Source: Thermoanaerobaculia bacterium
GTDB taxonomy: Bacteria > Acidobacteriota > Thermoanaerobaculia > Multivoradales > J023
Assembly: GCA_030431255.1 (NCBI GenBank)
Contig: JAUIJL010000011.1
Location: 217,107 to 281,106 of the forward strand
Length of the DNA stretch: 64,000 bases
Direction: 5' to 3'
Shown here one piece after another: positions 35,545-44,772 of the stretch (positions are counted from its first letter, which is position 1; the number at the start of each line of letters is the position of its first letter). The position numbers were made by a program, and so were the translations under genes. A model generated the notes under the pieces. The model was not told the DNA's origin, made no database searches, and saw nothing but the letters and a program-made list of their open reading frames with translations.

Positions 35545-37236
35545 ATGCTGCGTTATTTCGTACTTGCCGCCCTCTTGGCCCTCATCACCTGCCACACCAT
35601 CACCAACCCCGCCGTTGCCGGCGAGGCCTCAGTGGCCCATCTCTACTGGGTCGCCACCGGCTCACAGGGCGGTGTCTTCCGCGCCCTCGCCACGGGCGAG
35701 ATTCCCGAGCAGCTGGCCCAAGTACGGGCTATCGACTACCTGGCGCTCGACACCACCGGTGGACGCCTCGTCTACGCAGAGCTCGATGTGCAGCGCAACG
35801 GTCGCCTGATGCGCTCGGCGCTCGACGGCAGCGGACGCACGGTGCTCGCCGAGGTCGAGGCTCCCAACTTCGCCTTCGACGTGGAAATCGACGCCGGCGC
35901 GGGATGGGTCTATTGGACGGATGAGTCAGCGATCCGCCGGGTGCCGCTGGCGGGAGGTGCCTCACAGCTCGTGGTCACCGCCGCCGCCGAGGCCCTGGCG
36001 CTCGACCTCGAGGCCGGTCACCTCTACTACTACGCGGGCAGCGACATTTTCCGCAGCGGCCTTGACGGCAGCGGCGCCGTCAACCTCGGCACGGTCGGCC
36101 CGAACGGCGATGAGCTTGAGATCGATACGGTGAACAACCGGCTCTACTACTCCAAGTCCGCCAGCAATTTCGGCCTCAGGCTCTGTGATCTCGCCCTGGC
36201 CTCGTGCACCCTGATCGGGTCGCAGGCATTCAAAGTCGAGATCGCGAACGGCCTGCTTTACTACTCGAGCTCGGGCGGCGTTTGGCGCGCCGATCTCGAC
36301 GGTCAGAATCCGGTGCAGCTCCAGGACGACGTGCCGAAGTCCTTCGCCATCGATGCGGGCACACTGGAATTCTACGGCGCCGAGGGCAACCTGTGGCGCT
36401 CCGCGCTCGACGGCTCGGCGTCGACGCCGCTGGTCGGGGCGGCGGGCCAGGTGCTGCACGACATCGCGGTCGATGTCTCCGCCGGCCGTCTCTTCCTCAC
36501 TGAAGACGATCACGCGGCGGTGCTCGGGACGCCCTGGGACGGCGGCACCCTGACACCTGTTCTCGGCTCCTTCGATCTCCCCGAAGACCACTACCGCGGC
36601 CTGGCCCTCGACCCGGCGAGCTCACGCCTCTACTTCGCCGACCTCGACGACGGGGTCCTGCGCGCCGTCGACACGGACGGGCAGAATGCGGCGGTGATCG
36701 TGGCTGGGCTGACCCAGCCCCACGACGTGGCGCTCGACCTTGTCGCCGGCAAGATCTACTGGACGGAAGGCGTCGAAGACGGACCCGGCGCCGGCGCCGC
36801 CATCGGCCGCGCCAACCTCGACGGCACCGGCGCCGAGACCCTGCTCTCCGGCCTCTCTCGCGGCGTCCGCGGCCTGGCCGTCGACCCGGCGGGCGGTAAG
36901 ATGTATTGGACCGATCATTTCGACGACGAGCTGTGGTGGGCCGATTTGGACGGCGGCTCGCCGGCCGCCCTGCCGGTCGTGGTCAACAACCCCCACGACC
37001 TCGCCGTCGACGCTCTGGCGTCGGCCCTCTATTGGACCGAAGGCGCCTCGAGCGCCGGCGACCCGAACGGTTTGATCCGCCGAGCTAATCTCGACGGCAC
37101 CGCCGCCGTCACCGTCTTGGCCGGCCTTGACGACCACCTGCGCGACCTCGTCGTGGTCCACCACGAGGCGCTGCACATCTTCTTCGATGGCTTCGAGTCC
37201 GGCACCACCGGCGCTTGGTCGTCGGCGACGCCCTGA
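35545..37236 (+). CDS. Secreted YWTD (LDL-receptor class B-type) beta-propeller protein with GFESGT tail
   Basis: 563 residues from the ATG at 35545 (MLRYFVLAALL), GGAG 9 nt upstream. Signal peptide ends near NPAVAGEA. Two sets of YWTD-type blades: WVYWTDESAIRRVPL, HLYYYAGSDIFRSGLDG, RLYYSKSAS, LLYYSSSGGVWRADLDG, RLYFADLDDGVLRAVDTDG, KIYWTEGVEDG, KMYWTDHFDDELWWADLDG, ALYWTEGASS. D-L-D-G turns link the blades. Eukaryotic relatives bind proteins; the ligand here is unknown. The C-terminus (nt 37180-37233) is FFDGFESGTTGAWSSATP, the shared tail. The kinase at 37243 is convergent, with 6 nt between stops. Confidence 0.87.
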   Translation: MLRYFVLAALLALITCHTITNPAVAGEASVAHLYWVATGSQGGVFRALATGEIPEQLAQVRAIDYLALDTTGGRLVYAELDVQRNGRLMRSALDGSGRTVLAEVEAPNFAFDVEIDAGAGWVYWTDESAIRRVPLAGGASQLVVTAAAEALALDLEAGHLYYYAGSDIFRSGLDGSGAVNLGTVGPNGDELEIDTVNNRLYYSKSASNFGLRLCDLALASCTLIGSQAFKVEIANGLLYYSSSGGVWRADLDGQNPVQLQDDVPKSFAIDAGTLEFYGAEGNLWRSALDGSASTPLVGAAGQVLHDIAVDVSAGRLFLTEDDHAAVLGTPWDGGTLTPVLGSFDLPEDHYRGLALDPASSRLYFADLDDGVLRAVDTDGQNAAVIVAGLTQPHDVALDLVAGKIYWTEGVEDGPGAGAAIGRANLDGTGAETLLSGLSRGVRGLAVDPAGGKMYWTDHFDDELWWADLDGGSPAALPVVVNNPHDLAVDALASALYWTEGASSAGDPNGLIRRANLDGTAAVTVLAGLDDHLRDLVVVHHEALHIFFDGFESGTTGAWSSATP

Positions 37237-37242
37237 GGGCTT

Positions 37243-39924
37243 TCAGCGATCACAGAATCCGGAACCGCGCCGCCGCGCCACCTCGGCGTCAGCGGCGCGA
37301 CCGAGCTCTTGCAGCCGCGCGGCGAGCTCCCGTCGCAAGCCGATTTCGAAAGCGCGGGGTGCCGGTGTGCTCGCCTCGAAGATGCGGACGGCGCGGCAGG
37401 CCAGGTCTTCGGCCTCGGCGCGCTCGCCACGCGCCCAGCGCACACCGGCGAGGCCTCGCAGCGCCACGGCAAGGCGCCAATCGCCGGCGTCGAGAGACCG
37501 CTCGCGATGCGACTGCACCTCAGTCAGCAGCGCTTCGGCCCGTCGTAGATCACCGCGTTTCCAGGCCACCAAGCCGAGGCCTGCAAGAGCGTCTTGGGAG
37601 CCGGGCCGCTCCGGGCGATAGCTCCACTCGTAGATCGGTCTGGCGCGCTCGAAGAGTTGCTCCGCTTCGTCCAGGCGCCCTTGCTCGAAATAGAAGCCGG
37701 CCAGCCGGGTCGCGATTTGCCCGAGCCGCTCGTGCTCTGGGCCGAAGAGCTGCTCCGCCAAGGCGAGCGCCTGGCGGTAGGCGGCCTCCGCGCCTTCGCC
37801 ATCACCGGCGAGCTGCGAAAGCTCGCCCAGGGTGCAGAGAGTACGCAGCAGGTCCGGATGGTCCGGGCCGAGTGAGCGCTGCTCGATGTCCAGCGCTTGG
37901 CGCGCGGCGTCGAGACCGGCCTTGCCTCCGCCGAGGCGCAGATGGGCCAAGGCCACGTTGTGCAGGCTCTTGGCGTAGCTCGGATGCTCGGCGCCGAGGT
38001 GGCGTCGGCGGTGCTCGGCCGAGCGCCGGAGGTAGTCGAGGGCATCGCCGGGCCGGTTCTTCTCGAGCAGCAGGGCGCCGAGGGCGTTGTCGCTCCGGGC
38101 GAGATGGGGATGGTCGGCGCCGAGGTGGCGCTCGCGTGCTTCGCGGGCCTGCTCGAAGGCGCGCTGCGCGGCGCCGAGGCGCCGCAGGCGAAAGAGCGCC
38201 ACGCCCTGGTTGTGGCGAGCCAGGGCCCAGGCTTCGGCGTCACCGGCCGGGTCGAGGCGCTCGAGTGCAGCCGCCAACGTTTCGAGGGCCGGCTCGAATT
38301 CACTGCGCTTGATCTGCAGCACGCCGAGGCTGCTGAGCGCGGACGCATGGGCCGGATCTTCCGGGGAGAGGGATGCGGCGAAGAGCTCGGTCGCCTCGAC
38401 CAGCATCGGCTCGGCCTGATCGTACGCGCCGAGCTGCACGTAGACGTCGGCGATGGCTTGCAGCAGGCGGCCGCGGGCGACGGGCTGGTCTTTCAGCCGA
38501 TCGCGCAGCTCGGCGACACCTTGCCCGAGCAGGCTCTCGACGGTCACCTCGGGGCTTCCCGGCTGGTTCGGGTTGCCGGCGCGGAAGAGGTCGACGAGAA
38601 AGCTCGTCACCTCACGCGCTTCGGTGAGCGCGGCCTCGGCCGCCGCCGTCTGCGCCCTGGCTCGCACCAGTCCGAGGGCCAATCCCACCGAGCCGAGCAC
38701 GAGCCCGGCGACGGCGACGGCGATGGCTGCGGCGGCGAGTCGGTGGCGCTGGATCAGCTTGCGCGATCGGTAGCCGAACGAGGGTGGACGGGCCTCGACC
38801 GGTTCGTCCCGCAAGTAGCGCCCGACGTCGGCCACCAGCTCTCCGACCGAGCCGTAACGCTCGGAACGGTCCGCGGCGATGGCCTTGGCCACGATCCAGT
38901 CGAGATCTCCCGCCACCAGACTCCGGTGCTCGGCCGGCGTGGTCGATCGCAGGGCGGCGACGCCGGCGAGCTCGTCGGCCGGCAGCAGGCGCAGCCGGCC
39001 GCTGGGAGTCTTCGTCTCACCCGCTTCGATTCGCCGCAGCACGGCTCCCGGTTGACCGTCGTCCGCGAAGGGCCGCCGGCCGGTGAGCAGCTCGAAGAGC
39101 ATGACGCCGAGGGAGTAGACGTCGGTCCGGGTGTCGATCTCGGCTTCTGATCGCCCGGCGCTGAGCAGCACCTCGGGGCTCATATAGGCTGGGGTACCGA
39201 GAAGCAAGCCGCGGGTTTGCAAGTCGCCGAGTGAGCCGTCGAGGGCCTTGGCGATGCCGAAGTCGATCACCTTGGGCACCGGCCGGCCGTCCTCCAGGGT
39301 CACCAGCACGTTCGACGGCTTGAGGTCGCGGTGCAGAAGCTGCCTCTGGTGGGCGTGCTCGACGCCGGCGCAGACGGCGACGAAGATCTCGAGCCGCCGC
39401 CGGATCGGTAGCCGGTGCCGGTCGCAGTAGTCGGTCAGCGGCACGCCGTCGACCAGCTCCATGGCGAAGAAGGGTCGGCCGTCGTCGGTGGTTCCCGCCT
39501 CGTAGAAGCGGGCGACGTTGGAATGGGCCAGCCTTGCCAAGGCGCGCTGCTCGGCGACGAAACGCTCCCCGGCGCTACCGTGGAGATGGGCCTGCATCAG
39601 CTTCATCGCCACCTGCCGGCGCACCGGCTCTTCCTGGCGGGCACGGAAAACCTGGCCCATACCGCCGACGCCGAGCAGCTCGAGCAGCGTGTAAGACCCC
39701 ACCCGAGTCGGCGGCGCCGAGGGCCCGTCATTGTGGGTAAAGGCCGCCGGGCGCTCGAGGAAGTCGCCCAGGGACGCCTGCCGGCCGAGCAGATCGAGCA
39801 CTTCGGCCAAGATCTCCGGCTCGCCGCCGGCCAGCGACTCGAGCTTCTCCCGTCGCGCCTGCTCGGGCACCTCGAGGGCGGCCAGCAAGAGGTCCTGGAC
39901 CCGGCGCTCGTGCTCGACGTTCAC
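37243..39924 (-). CDS. Membrane Ser/Thr protein kinase with C-terminal TPR array
   Basis: 893 residues from a GTG at 39924, one nt after the sigma-factor stop; no Met precedes the kinase domain in this frame without running into the sigma gene. Kinase domain: Gly loop LGVGGMGQVF (about 84), VAMK Lys, HRDLKPSNVL (about 198), DFGIAK (about 217), with APE-like TPAYMSPE. Transmembrane helix about 395-421 (AAAIAVAVAGLVLGSVGLALGLV). Then tandem TPRs (ARHNQGVALFRLRRLGAAQ, DNALGALLLEKNRPGDAL, HNVALAHLRLGGGKAGL). All active-site residues are present. It forms a two-gene operon with the sigma factor at 39926, as at 7929 and 21314. Confidence 0.92.
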   Translation of the reverse strand: MNVEHERRVQDLLLAALEVPEQARREKLESLAGGEPEILAEVLDLLGRQASLGDFLERPAAFTHNDGPSAPPTRVGSYTLLELLGVGGMGQVFRARQEEPVRRQVAMKLMQAHLHGSAGERFVAEQRALARLAHSNVARFYEAGTTDDGRPFFAMELVDGVPLTDYCDRHRLPIRRRLEIFVAVCAGVEHAHQRQLLHRDLKPSNVLVTLEDGRPVPKVIDFGIAKALDGSLGDLQTRGLLLGTPAYMSPEVLLSAGRSEAEIDTRTDVYSLGVMLFELLTGRRPFADDGQPGAVLRRIEAGETKTPSGRLRLLPADELAGVAALRSTTPAEHRSLVAGDLDWIVAKAIAADRSERYGSVGELVADVGRYLRDEPVEARPPSFGYRSRKLIQRHRLAAAAIAVAVAGLVLGSVGLALGLVRARAQTAAAEAALTEAREVTSFLVDLFRAGNPNQPGSPEVTVESLLGQGVAELRDRLKDQPVARGRLLQAIADVYVQLGAYDQAEPMLVEATELFAASLSPEDPAHASALSSLGVLQIKRSEFEPALETLAAALERLDPAGDAEAWALARHNQGVALFRLRRLGAAQRAFEQAREARERHLGADHPHLARSDNALGALLLEKNRPGDALDYLRRSAEHRRRHLGAEHPSYAKSLHNVALAHLRLGGGKAGLDAARQALDIEQRSLGPDHPDLLRTLCTLGELSQLAGDGEGAEAAYRQALALAEQLFGPEHERLGQIATRLAGFYFEQGRLDEAEQLFERARPIYEWSYRPERPGSQDALAGLGLVAWKRGDLRRAEALLTEVQSHRERSLDAGDWRLAVALRGLAGVRWARGERAEAEDLACRAVRIFEASTPAPRAFEIGLRRELAARLQELGRAADAEVARRRGSGFCDR

Positions 39925-39925
39925 G

Positions 39926-40483
39926 TCACTTCTCGAGCCGGCGCCGCAGCCACAGCCGCGCGGCGGTCCATTCGCGCTCCGCGGTCGCCACCGAAACACC
40001 CAGGATGCCGGCCGCCTCGGGCACGGTGAAGCCGCCGAAATAGCGCAGCTCGACCAGTCGAGCCTGCCGCACGCGCACGCGCTCGAGATCCTCGAGAGCG
40101 TGGTGCACGTCGAGCAGCTCGGGATCGAGGTCACCGGCCGGGGTCTCGCCAAGCGTCACCCGCACCCGCCCGCCGCCTCGCTTGTCCGTGCGCCGGCCCC
40201 GCGCGTGCTCGACCAGGATCCGGCGCATGACCTGGGCGGCGGCGGCGAAGAAGTGGATCCGCGAGTCGACCGTCGACGGATCGTGCCCTTGCAGTCGCAG
40301 CCAGGCTTCGTGCACCAGGGCCGTGGGCTGCAGGGTGTGGTCGCTGCGCTCGCCCGCCAGCCGAGCGGCGGCGAGCGAACGCAAATCGTCATAGAGCACT
40401 GCCAGGAGCCGGTCGAAAGCGCGCTCGTCGCCGCTTCGCCAGCTACTGATCAGCTCCGTGACGTCGCTCGTCTTTTCTTCCAT
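39926..40483 (-). CDS. ECF-type RNA polymerase sigma factor
   Basis: 185 residues from the ATG at 40483 (MEEKTSDVTELISSW); a GTG at 40555 would add 24 residues of low similarity to other members. Region 2: ELISSWRSGDERAFDRLLAVLYDDLRSLA, HTLQPTALVHEAWLRLQG and QVMRRILVEHARGR. Region 4 helix-turn-helix: FTVPEAAGILGVSVATAEREWTAARLWL. It is followed after 1 nt by the kinase gene, the tightest coupling of the three pairs. No anti-sigma factor or zinc-binding motif nearby, so control by the kinase is the likely mode (inference from known ECF/Ser-Thr kinase pairs). Confidence 0.92.
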   Translation of the reverse strand: MEEKTSDVTELISSWRSGDERAFDRLLAVLYDDLRSLAAARLAGERSDHTLQPTALVHEAWLRLQGHDPSTVDSRIHFFAAAAQVMRRILVEHARGRRTDKRGGGRVRVTLGETPAGDLDPELLDVHHALEDLERVRVRQARLVELRYFGGFTVPEAAGILGVSVATAEREWTAARLWLRRRLEK

Positions 40484-40648
40484 GTCGACTCGGTCGGTGT
40501 GCCGGTTCAGCGGAAAACGGACATTTTCGGTGGGTGCATACAGAATCCGGGGCACTTGGCAATCCTGCTCGATTCTAATGCTCGACGAGCTGCTCGGCGC
40601 CGCCTAAGCCTGAGAGGGTGGTCACCGGAAGTCTGCTATCTTCTAGTC

Positions 40649-40820
40649 ATGCGGAATTGTATCGACCCGGGGAAGTTGCAGAACTTGCTCAAGGAGCTTG
40701 GGCGGCGCGCGGATGGCCCTGGGCGAATCTACCTGACAGGTGGAGCTTCGGCGCTTCTAGAAGGCTGGCGAGAGACAACGGTTGACGTCGACATCAAGTT
40801 GGATCCTGAGCCGGCGTGGC
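40649..40820 (+). pseudogene. Truncated nucleotidyltransferase-like gene (DUF6036-type N-terminus)
   Basis: From the ATG at 40649 the frame encodes MRNCIDPGKLQNLL, then RIYLTGGASALLEGW, then TTVDVDIKLDPEP. GGASAL...W and TVDVD-K match the start of the nucleotidyltransferase-fold family I know as DUF6036, which has the pattern G-G-[AT]-[AS] then D-[IVL]-D. After DPEP (nt about 40814) the similarity stops, exactly where the convergent histidine-kinase gene ends (40821). About 57 codons of an expected 150-200 remain, so the rest was lost in a rearrangement. Such genes often act in toxin-antitoxin or defence settings. Confidence 0.7.
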
Positions 40821-43800
40821 TCACGGACAGTTGCGCAGAGCTCCGAACAGTGCCTCGAACGACACGGGTTTTGTCAGGTAGTCGTGCATTCCGGCCTCCC
40901 GGCACAGGGCCTCCGTTCCTTCGATGGCGTGGGCGGTCAGGGCGACCAAATGAGGGGTGTCGGCGCCGAGCTTTTCGATCAGGCGCTGAGCCGTTTCCAG
41001 ACCGTCGAGCTCCGGCATCTGTAGATCCATCAGGATGAGATCGAAACATTTATCGCCGACGGCTTGGAGCACCTCGAGGCCGTTTTCAGCGATAGTCACA
41101 TCCTCGTGTCCGAGCTCGGCCAACATGTCCACAACGATCATTTGGTTGATGGGATTGTCTTCGGCCACCAAGATCGCCAGGGGTCGTCCGCTCTCCGAGG
41201 GAAGCTCGACGTCCGGATCTGTCTCGCGCAACGTCGGTGCTTCCACGGCGGGCAGGGGCAGCTCCAGGGAGAATGTGGTGCCCTCTCCGGGTCGACTTTG
41301 CACCCGGAGGTTTCCATCCATGGCCGAAACCAGCCGGCGGCTGATGGCCAGTCCGAGGCCGGTGCCCCCGTGGCGTCGATGGTGGCTGGACTCCAGCTGG
41401 TGGAAAGGCTGAAAGAGCTGCTGCAGCAAGCTCTCCTCAATGCCGATTCCGGTGTCGGTGATTTCGATCACGACGTTCCTTACCGACGGATGGCCCTTTG
41501 CCACCAGCCGGTTTGCCGCCAGCCGGACGGATCCCCGCTCGGTGAATTTAACGGCATTGCCGATGAGGTTGAGCAAGACCTGGCGGATTCGAGCACCGTC
41601 GCCGCGCACCCATTGGGGCAGCTCCGGTCGCCGGTCGAGGATGAGGTCCAGGGATTTCTCTTGGGCATGGGCGGAGAACAACGCCACCACTTCGTCGAGC
41701 AGGGAATGAAGATCGAATCGGACGGGCTGGATGTCCAACCGACCCGCTTCGATTTTCGAATAGTCGAGCACGTCGTCGAGGATTTCCAGCAGCGCTTTGC
41801 CCGATTGGTGCAAGGTCTCCACCCGCTCTCGCTGTTGCGGGTTGAGGGTCGAATCTCTGGCCAGCAACCGGGCGATTCCCAACACGCCGCTCATGGGGGT
41901 TCGAATCTCGTGGGACATGGTGGCCAAGAAGCTCGACTTCGCCCGGCTCGCTTGCTCCGCGGCCACGTTGGCCACCCTCAGCTCTTTCTCGGTGCGTTGG
42001 TGCTCTTCGATCTCAGAGCGCAACTGGTGCGTGAGCTCCTGAAGCTCACGGGTCCGGGCCGCCACCTGCCGGCCGAGCAGACGGGAGTGCCGCTTGGCCG
42101 CGAAGGCCGACGCCGGCAGCCAGATGAGCGCGCCGACACCGAGCAGCGCGAGGGTTTGAAAGCGCGGATCCAACCACCAGGGACGATCGACATGGAGGGT
42201 GGCGCTGCGCGCGATCGGTCCCCAATCCTGACCCTTCCACCTGGCTCGGACCTCGAGCTCGTAGTCGCCCGGAGGTAGGTTGATATAGCGGACTTCCGTG
42301 GCCGAGACGTCGAGCGGCTGGAAGTCCTTTTCGAGCCCGATGAGGCGAGCCGCCCACTCGACTCGCTCGGCGTCGATCAGCGTCAGCCGACGCAGGGAAT
42401 AAGAGACACCGTGGTGGTCGTGCTCGAGGGTGATCGGGCGGTCCGCCGGCAGGGAGCGGGCACCGACTTCCAATCGGCTGATTTCTACTCGAGGTGGGGG
42501 CAGGGTCTGTTGATCGTCGGGCGCGATTCGGGTCACACCCAGCTGGGTTCCGATCCAGATGGCTCCATGGCGGTCTTCGACCAAAGCGGCCCGATTCGTT
42601 TCTCGACCCTGCAGACCGTGGGCCAAGCCGAAGTGGCGAGCTTTGCCGTCGAAAACCCGGTACGCGCCGTCGTCGGTCCCGACCCAGAGAGCCTGTCGGC
42701 GGTCCCTGAGCAAGGCGAAGACCGGGCGTTGAATCGGCGGTGAGACGACCTTCTCCAAGCGATGATCACGGACGCGGTACAAACCCTCGCTGCCGCCCAC
42801 CCAGACCGAGTCATCCGCGACCAGCACCGTGAATAGACTCAGATTCCGGTCTAGTCCAGCCGGCTCGTCCATGCGAATCCAACGGTGGTCCGGGTCTTTA
42901 ATCCACACGCCGTTCAGGTGGGTGACGACATAGAGATTAGCGTTTGGGTCGAAAGCGATTCTGCGGACACTTCTGGGAGCGCTCGGGTCCCAACGGACCT
43001 CATCCTCGATCACCGGGCCCGCACCCGGTCCACCGGCGGCCCAGAGGCTGCCGTTTTGGGGGTCGAGGGCCAGCGCCGCGATCTGCATCTCGGGTGAAGG
43101 ATCGGCCACCCATGTCCAACGGGGTCGACGATGCTCGTCTCGACGGGCGAGGGCACCGGTAGACGCGGCAATCCAAAGGGTCTCTTGATCGAGCACCGCG
43201 ATATCCATGACTCGAAACGGCTTTCGATGGCCGGTCGTAAAGCTCTCGGTGGACGGCTGCTCACCCGCGGATCCACCGCTCTGGAGAAAGCTGAGCCCTC
43301 CTTCGTGTCCGAAGACCATGGTGCCGTCCGGCAGCTCCGCGACGGCCGAGACCTCGTCGTCGAAAAGACCGGCTCGTTGATCCCACGCGGTGGTGAGAAG
43401 AGAACGGATCTTCGTCACCCCTTGTTTAGAGGTGATCCAGATTTGCCCTTCGCGGTCGAGCACGGCGCCGGTGGCGGTTTGGAAACCCAACCCCTGGGCC
43501 GATCCCAAACGCCTCACGGACTCGTGGCCGACCTGAAAGATGCCTGAGCTGCTGGTGATGATGACTCCGCCCTGGCCGTCGCTCGTCAGCTTGGTGTCGC
43601 CCGGCTTGGCGGTCAGGGTCTCGGGTAGCTGCCAGAACCCCCCGAATTCAGTGACTTTTCTGGGGTCCACAGCCCGGGAATCCACAGCCGGCTCGATCCA
43701 GCCTGCCCAACGGGACCCGACCAGCCATCGGCGCTCGCCGATTCGAGCATGGGCGTGAATGGCGCCCACCGCTTCTGGCGGCAGCACCATGGGCACGGGC

Positions 43801-44549
43801 ACTCTGGAGGCTCCGAGCCGCCACAGTTTTTCTCCCGCCAGCCAAAAGCGTCCGCCCTCCGATCCCACCGCGAGCATGGGTGAGACCTCGGACAGCGTGT
43901 CGATGGGTTGCCACGAGCGGCTCCAAATGCGGACCTCACCGGTGCTCAGCAGAATCAGGATGCGAGGCGCCTGGGAATCGTTCACTGTGGCATCGGCATC
44001 GGTGGCATCGGCATCGGTAACATCTGCGACCGCGAAATCTACGGGCATAAAGCCGGGCGGAGGATGATCTGCTGGAGGAATCACCGTCTTCCATCGGCCT
44101 TGCTCGGCAACGGACACGGCGGTGTCTTTGGCGCTGAGGACCCACAGGCGATTCTGCGAGTCGAGCTCCAGCCCTTGGAGGGACGCGAAGGGAAGCCCCT
44201 CTCGTGGTCCGGGAGCAGACCAGGACATGCCGTCGTAGGAGCTGAGCCCGGTGCGGGTGGCAAACCAAAGCCGACCGTCTCGGGTTTGAATCACGTCCTT
44301 GACGTCTGAGCTGGACAGCCCGTCGAGCTCCGAGTAGATGCGGGTCGCAAGGCGCTGGGCGGCGAGCTCCGAGGGTGTCGCCGAGAGGAACACTAAGAGC
44401 AGGCCCAAGAGTCGGAAGGGGCCTGCGATCCCGCGCCGGATGGTGTCGATGCCTCTAAACGAGCCGGTGCCTTTGGGCGCGCCAGTGCCCTTGAACGCGT
44501 CCATGACTTCGACCTGAGTGTAGGCCCTGGTGCCACCCGTGCATTCCAT
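40821..44549 (-). CDS. Hybrid sensor histidine kinase with two-component regulator propeller
   Basis: 1242 residues; the ATG at 44549 has AGGTG six nt upstream. Signal/anchor helix about 43-62 (LLGLLLVFLSATPSELAAQ). Residues about 70-700 form a periplasmic Reg_prop double propeller (DGRLWFATRTGLSSYDG, GQIWITSKQGVTKI, DSVWVGGSEGLYRVRDH, GAIWIGTQLGVTRI), then a Y_Y_Y domain and transmembrane helix about 805-825. HisKA with phospho-His in FLATMSHEIRTPMSG (about 879), HATPase (NLIGNAVKFTERG, DTGIGI, GGTGLGLAISRRL), and a C-terminal receiver with phospho-Asp in LILMDLQMP (about 1171) and the TKPV Lys. The architecture matches glycan-sensing hybrid kinases. No DNA-binding output is present, so an unlinked partner is needed. 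Confidence 0.93.
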   Translation of the reverse strand: MECTGGTRAYTQVEVMDAFKGTGAPKGTGSFRGIDTIRRGIAGPFRLLGLLLVFLSATPSELAAQRLATRIYSELDGLSSSDVKDVIQTRDGRLWFATRTGLSSYDGMSWSAPGPREGLPFASLQGLELDSQNRLWVLSAKDTAVSVAEQGRWKTVIPPADHPPPGFMPVDFAVADVTDADATDADATVNDSQAPRILILLSTGEVRIWSRSWQPIDTLSEVSPMLAVGSEGGRFWLAGEKLWRLGASRVPVPMVLPPEAVGAIHAHARIGERRWLVGSRWAGWIEPAVDSRAVDPRKVTEFGGFWQLPETLTAKPGDTKLTSDGQGGVIITSSSGIFQVGHESVRRLGSAQGLGFQTATGAVLDREGQIWITSKQGVTKIRSLLTTAWDQRAGLFDDEVSAVAELPDGTMVFGHEGGLSFLQSGGSAGEQPSTESFTTGHRKPFRVMDIAVLDQETLWIAASTGALARRDEHRRPRWTWVADPSPEMQIAALALDPQNGSLWAAGGPGAGPVIEDEVRWDPSAPRSVRRIAFDPNANLYVVTHLNGVWIKDPDHRWIRMDEPAGLDRNLSLFTVLVADDSVWVGGSEGLYRVRDHRLEKVVSPPIQRPVFALLRDRRQALWVGTDDGAYRVFDGKARHFGLAHGLQGRETNRAALVEDRHGAIWIGTQLGVTRIAPDDQQTLPPPRVEISRLEVGARSLPADRPITLEHDHHGVSYSLRRLTLIDAERVEWAARLIGLEKDFQPLDVSATEVRYINLPPGDYELEVRARWKGQDWGPIARSATLHVDRPWWLDPRFQTLALLGVGALIWLPASAFAAKRHSRLLGRQVAARTRELQELTHQLRSEIEEHQRTEKELRVANVAAEQASRAKSSFLATMSHEIRTPMSGVLGIARLLARDSTLNPQQRERVETLHQSGKALLEILDDVLDYSKIEAGRLDIQPVRFDLHSLLDEVVALFSAHAQEKSLDLILDRRPELPQWVRGDGARIRQVLLNLIGNAVKFTERGSVRLAANRLVAKGHPSVRNVVIEITDTGIGIEESLLQQLFQPFHQLESSHHRRHGGTGLGLAISRRLVSAMDGNLRVQSRPGEGTTFSLELPLPAVEAPTLRETDPDVELPSESGRPLAILVAEDNPINQMIVVDMLAELGHEDVTIAENGLEVLQAVGDKCFDLILMDLQMPELDGLETAQRLIEKLGADTPHLVALTAHAIEGTEALCREAGMHDYLTKPVSFEALFGALRNCP

Positions 44550-44772
44550 GTTTCACCTGCTCGACCCGGTTGATGGAGCTGAACCTATCAAGCATACCTT
44601 TCAGTGGAGCTGACGAGACGATTCATCACGGTCGATGTGAGCTCCGTGGGCCCGGGGCGTCGCTTAGATTCCGAAGCATCGCATGCTTTCCTAGGAATAT
44701 TTGTGACAGATCGCCGATTTTTCGCGCCAGTGCAGGGGTAGCTCGTCCGCTTCGTGACGACGACTTGTTGCT
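44550..44772. other. Divergent intergenic region
   Basis: About 220 nt between the histidine kinase start and the broken choice-of-anchor remnant. No intact gene is visible; it presumably contains the kinase promoter and the degraded 5' end of the remnant. Confidence 0.5.

Noticed and set aside
39731..40648. Plus-strand extension upstream of the truncated nucleotidyltransferase
   Set aside because: It runs antisense through the kinase and sigma genes. Only the part from the ATG at 40649 looks like a protein family.
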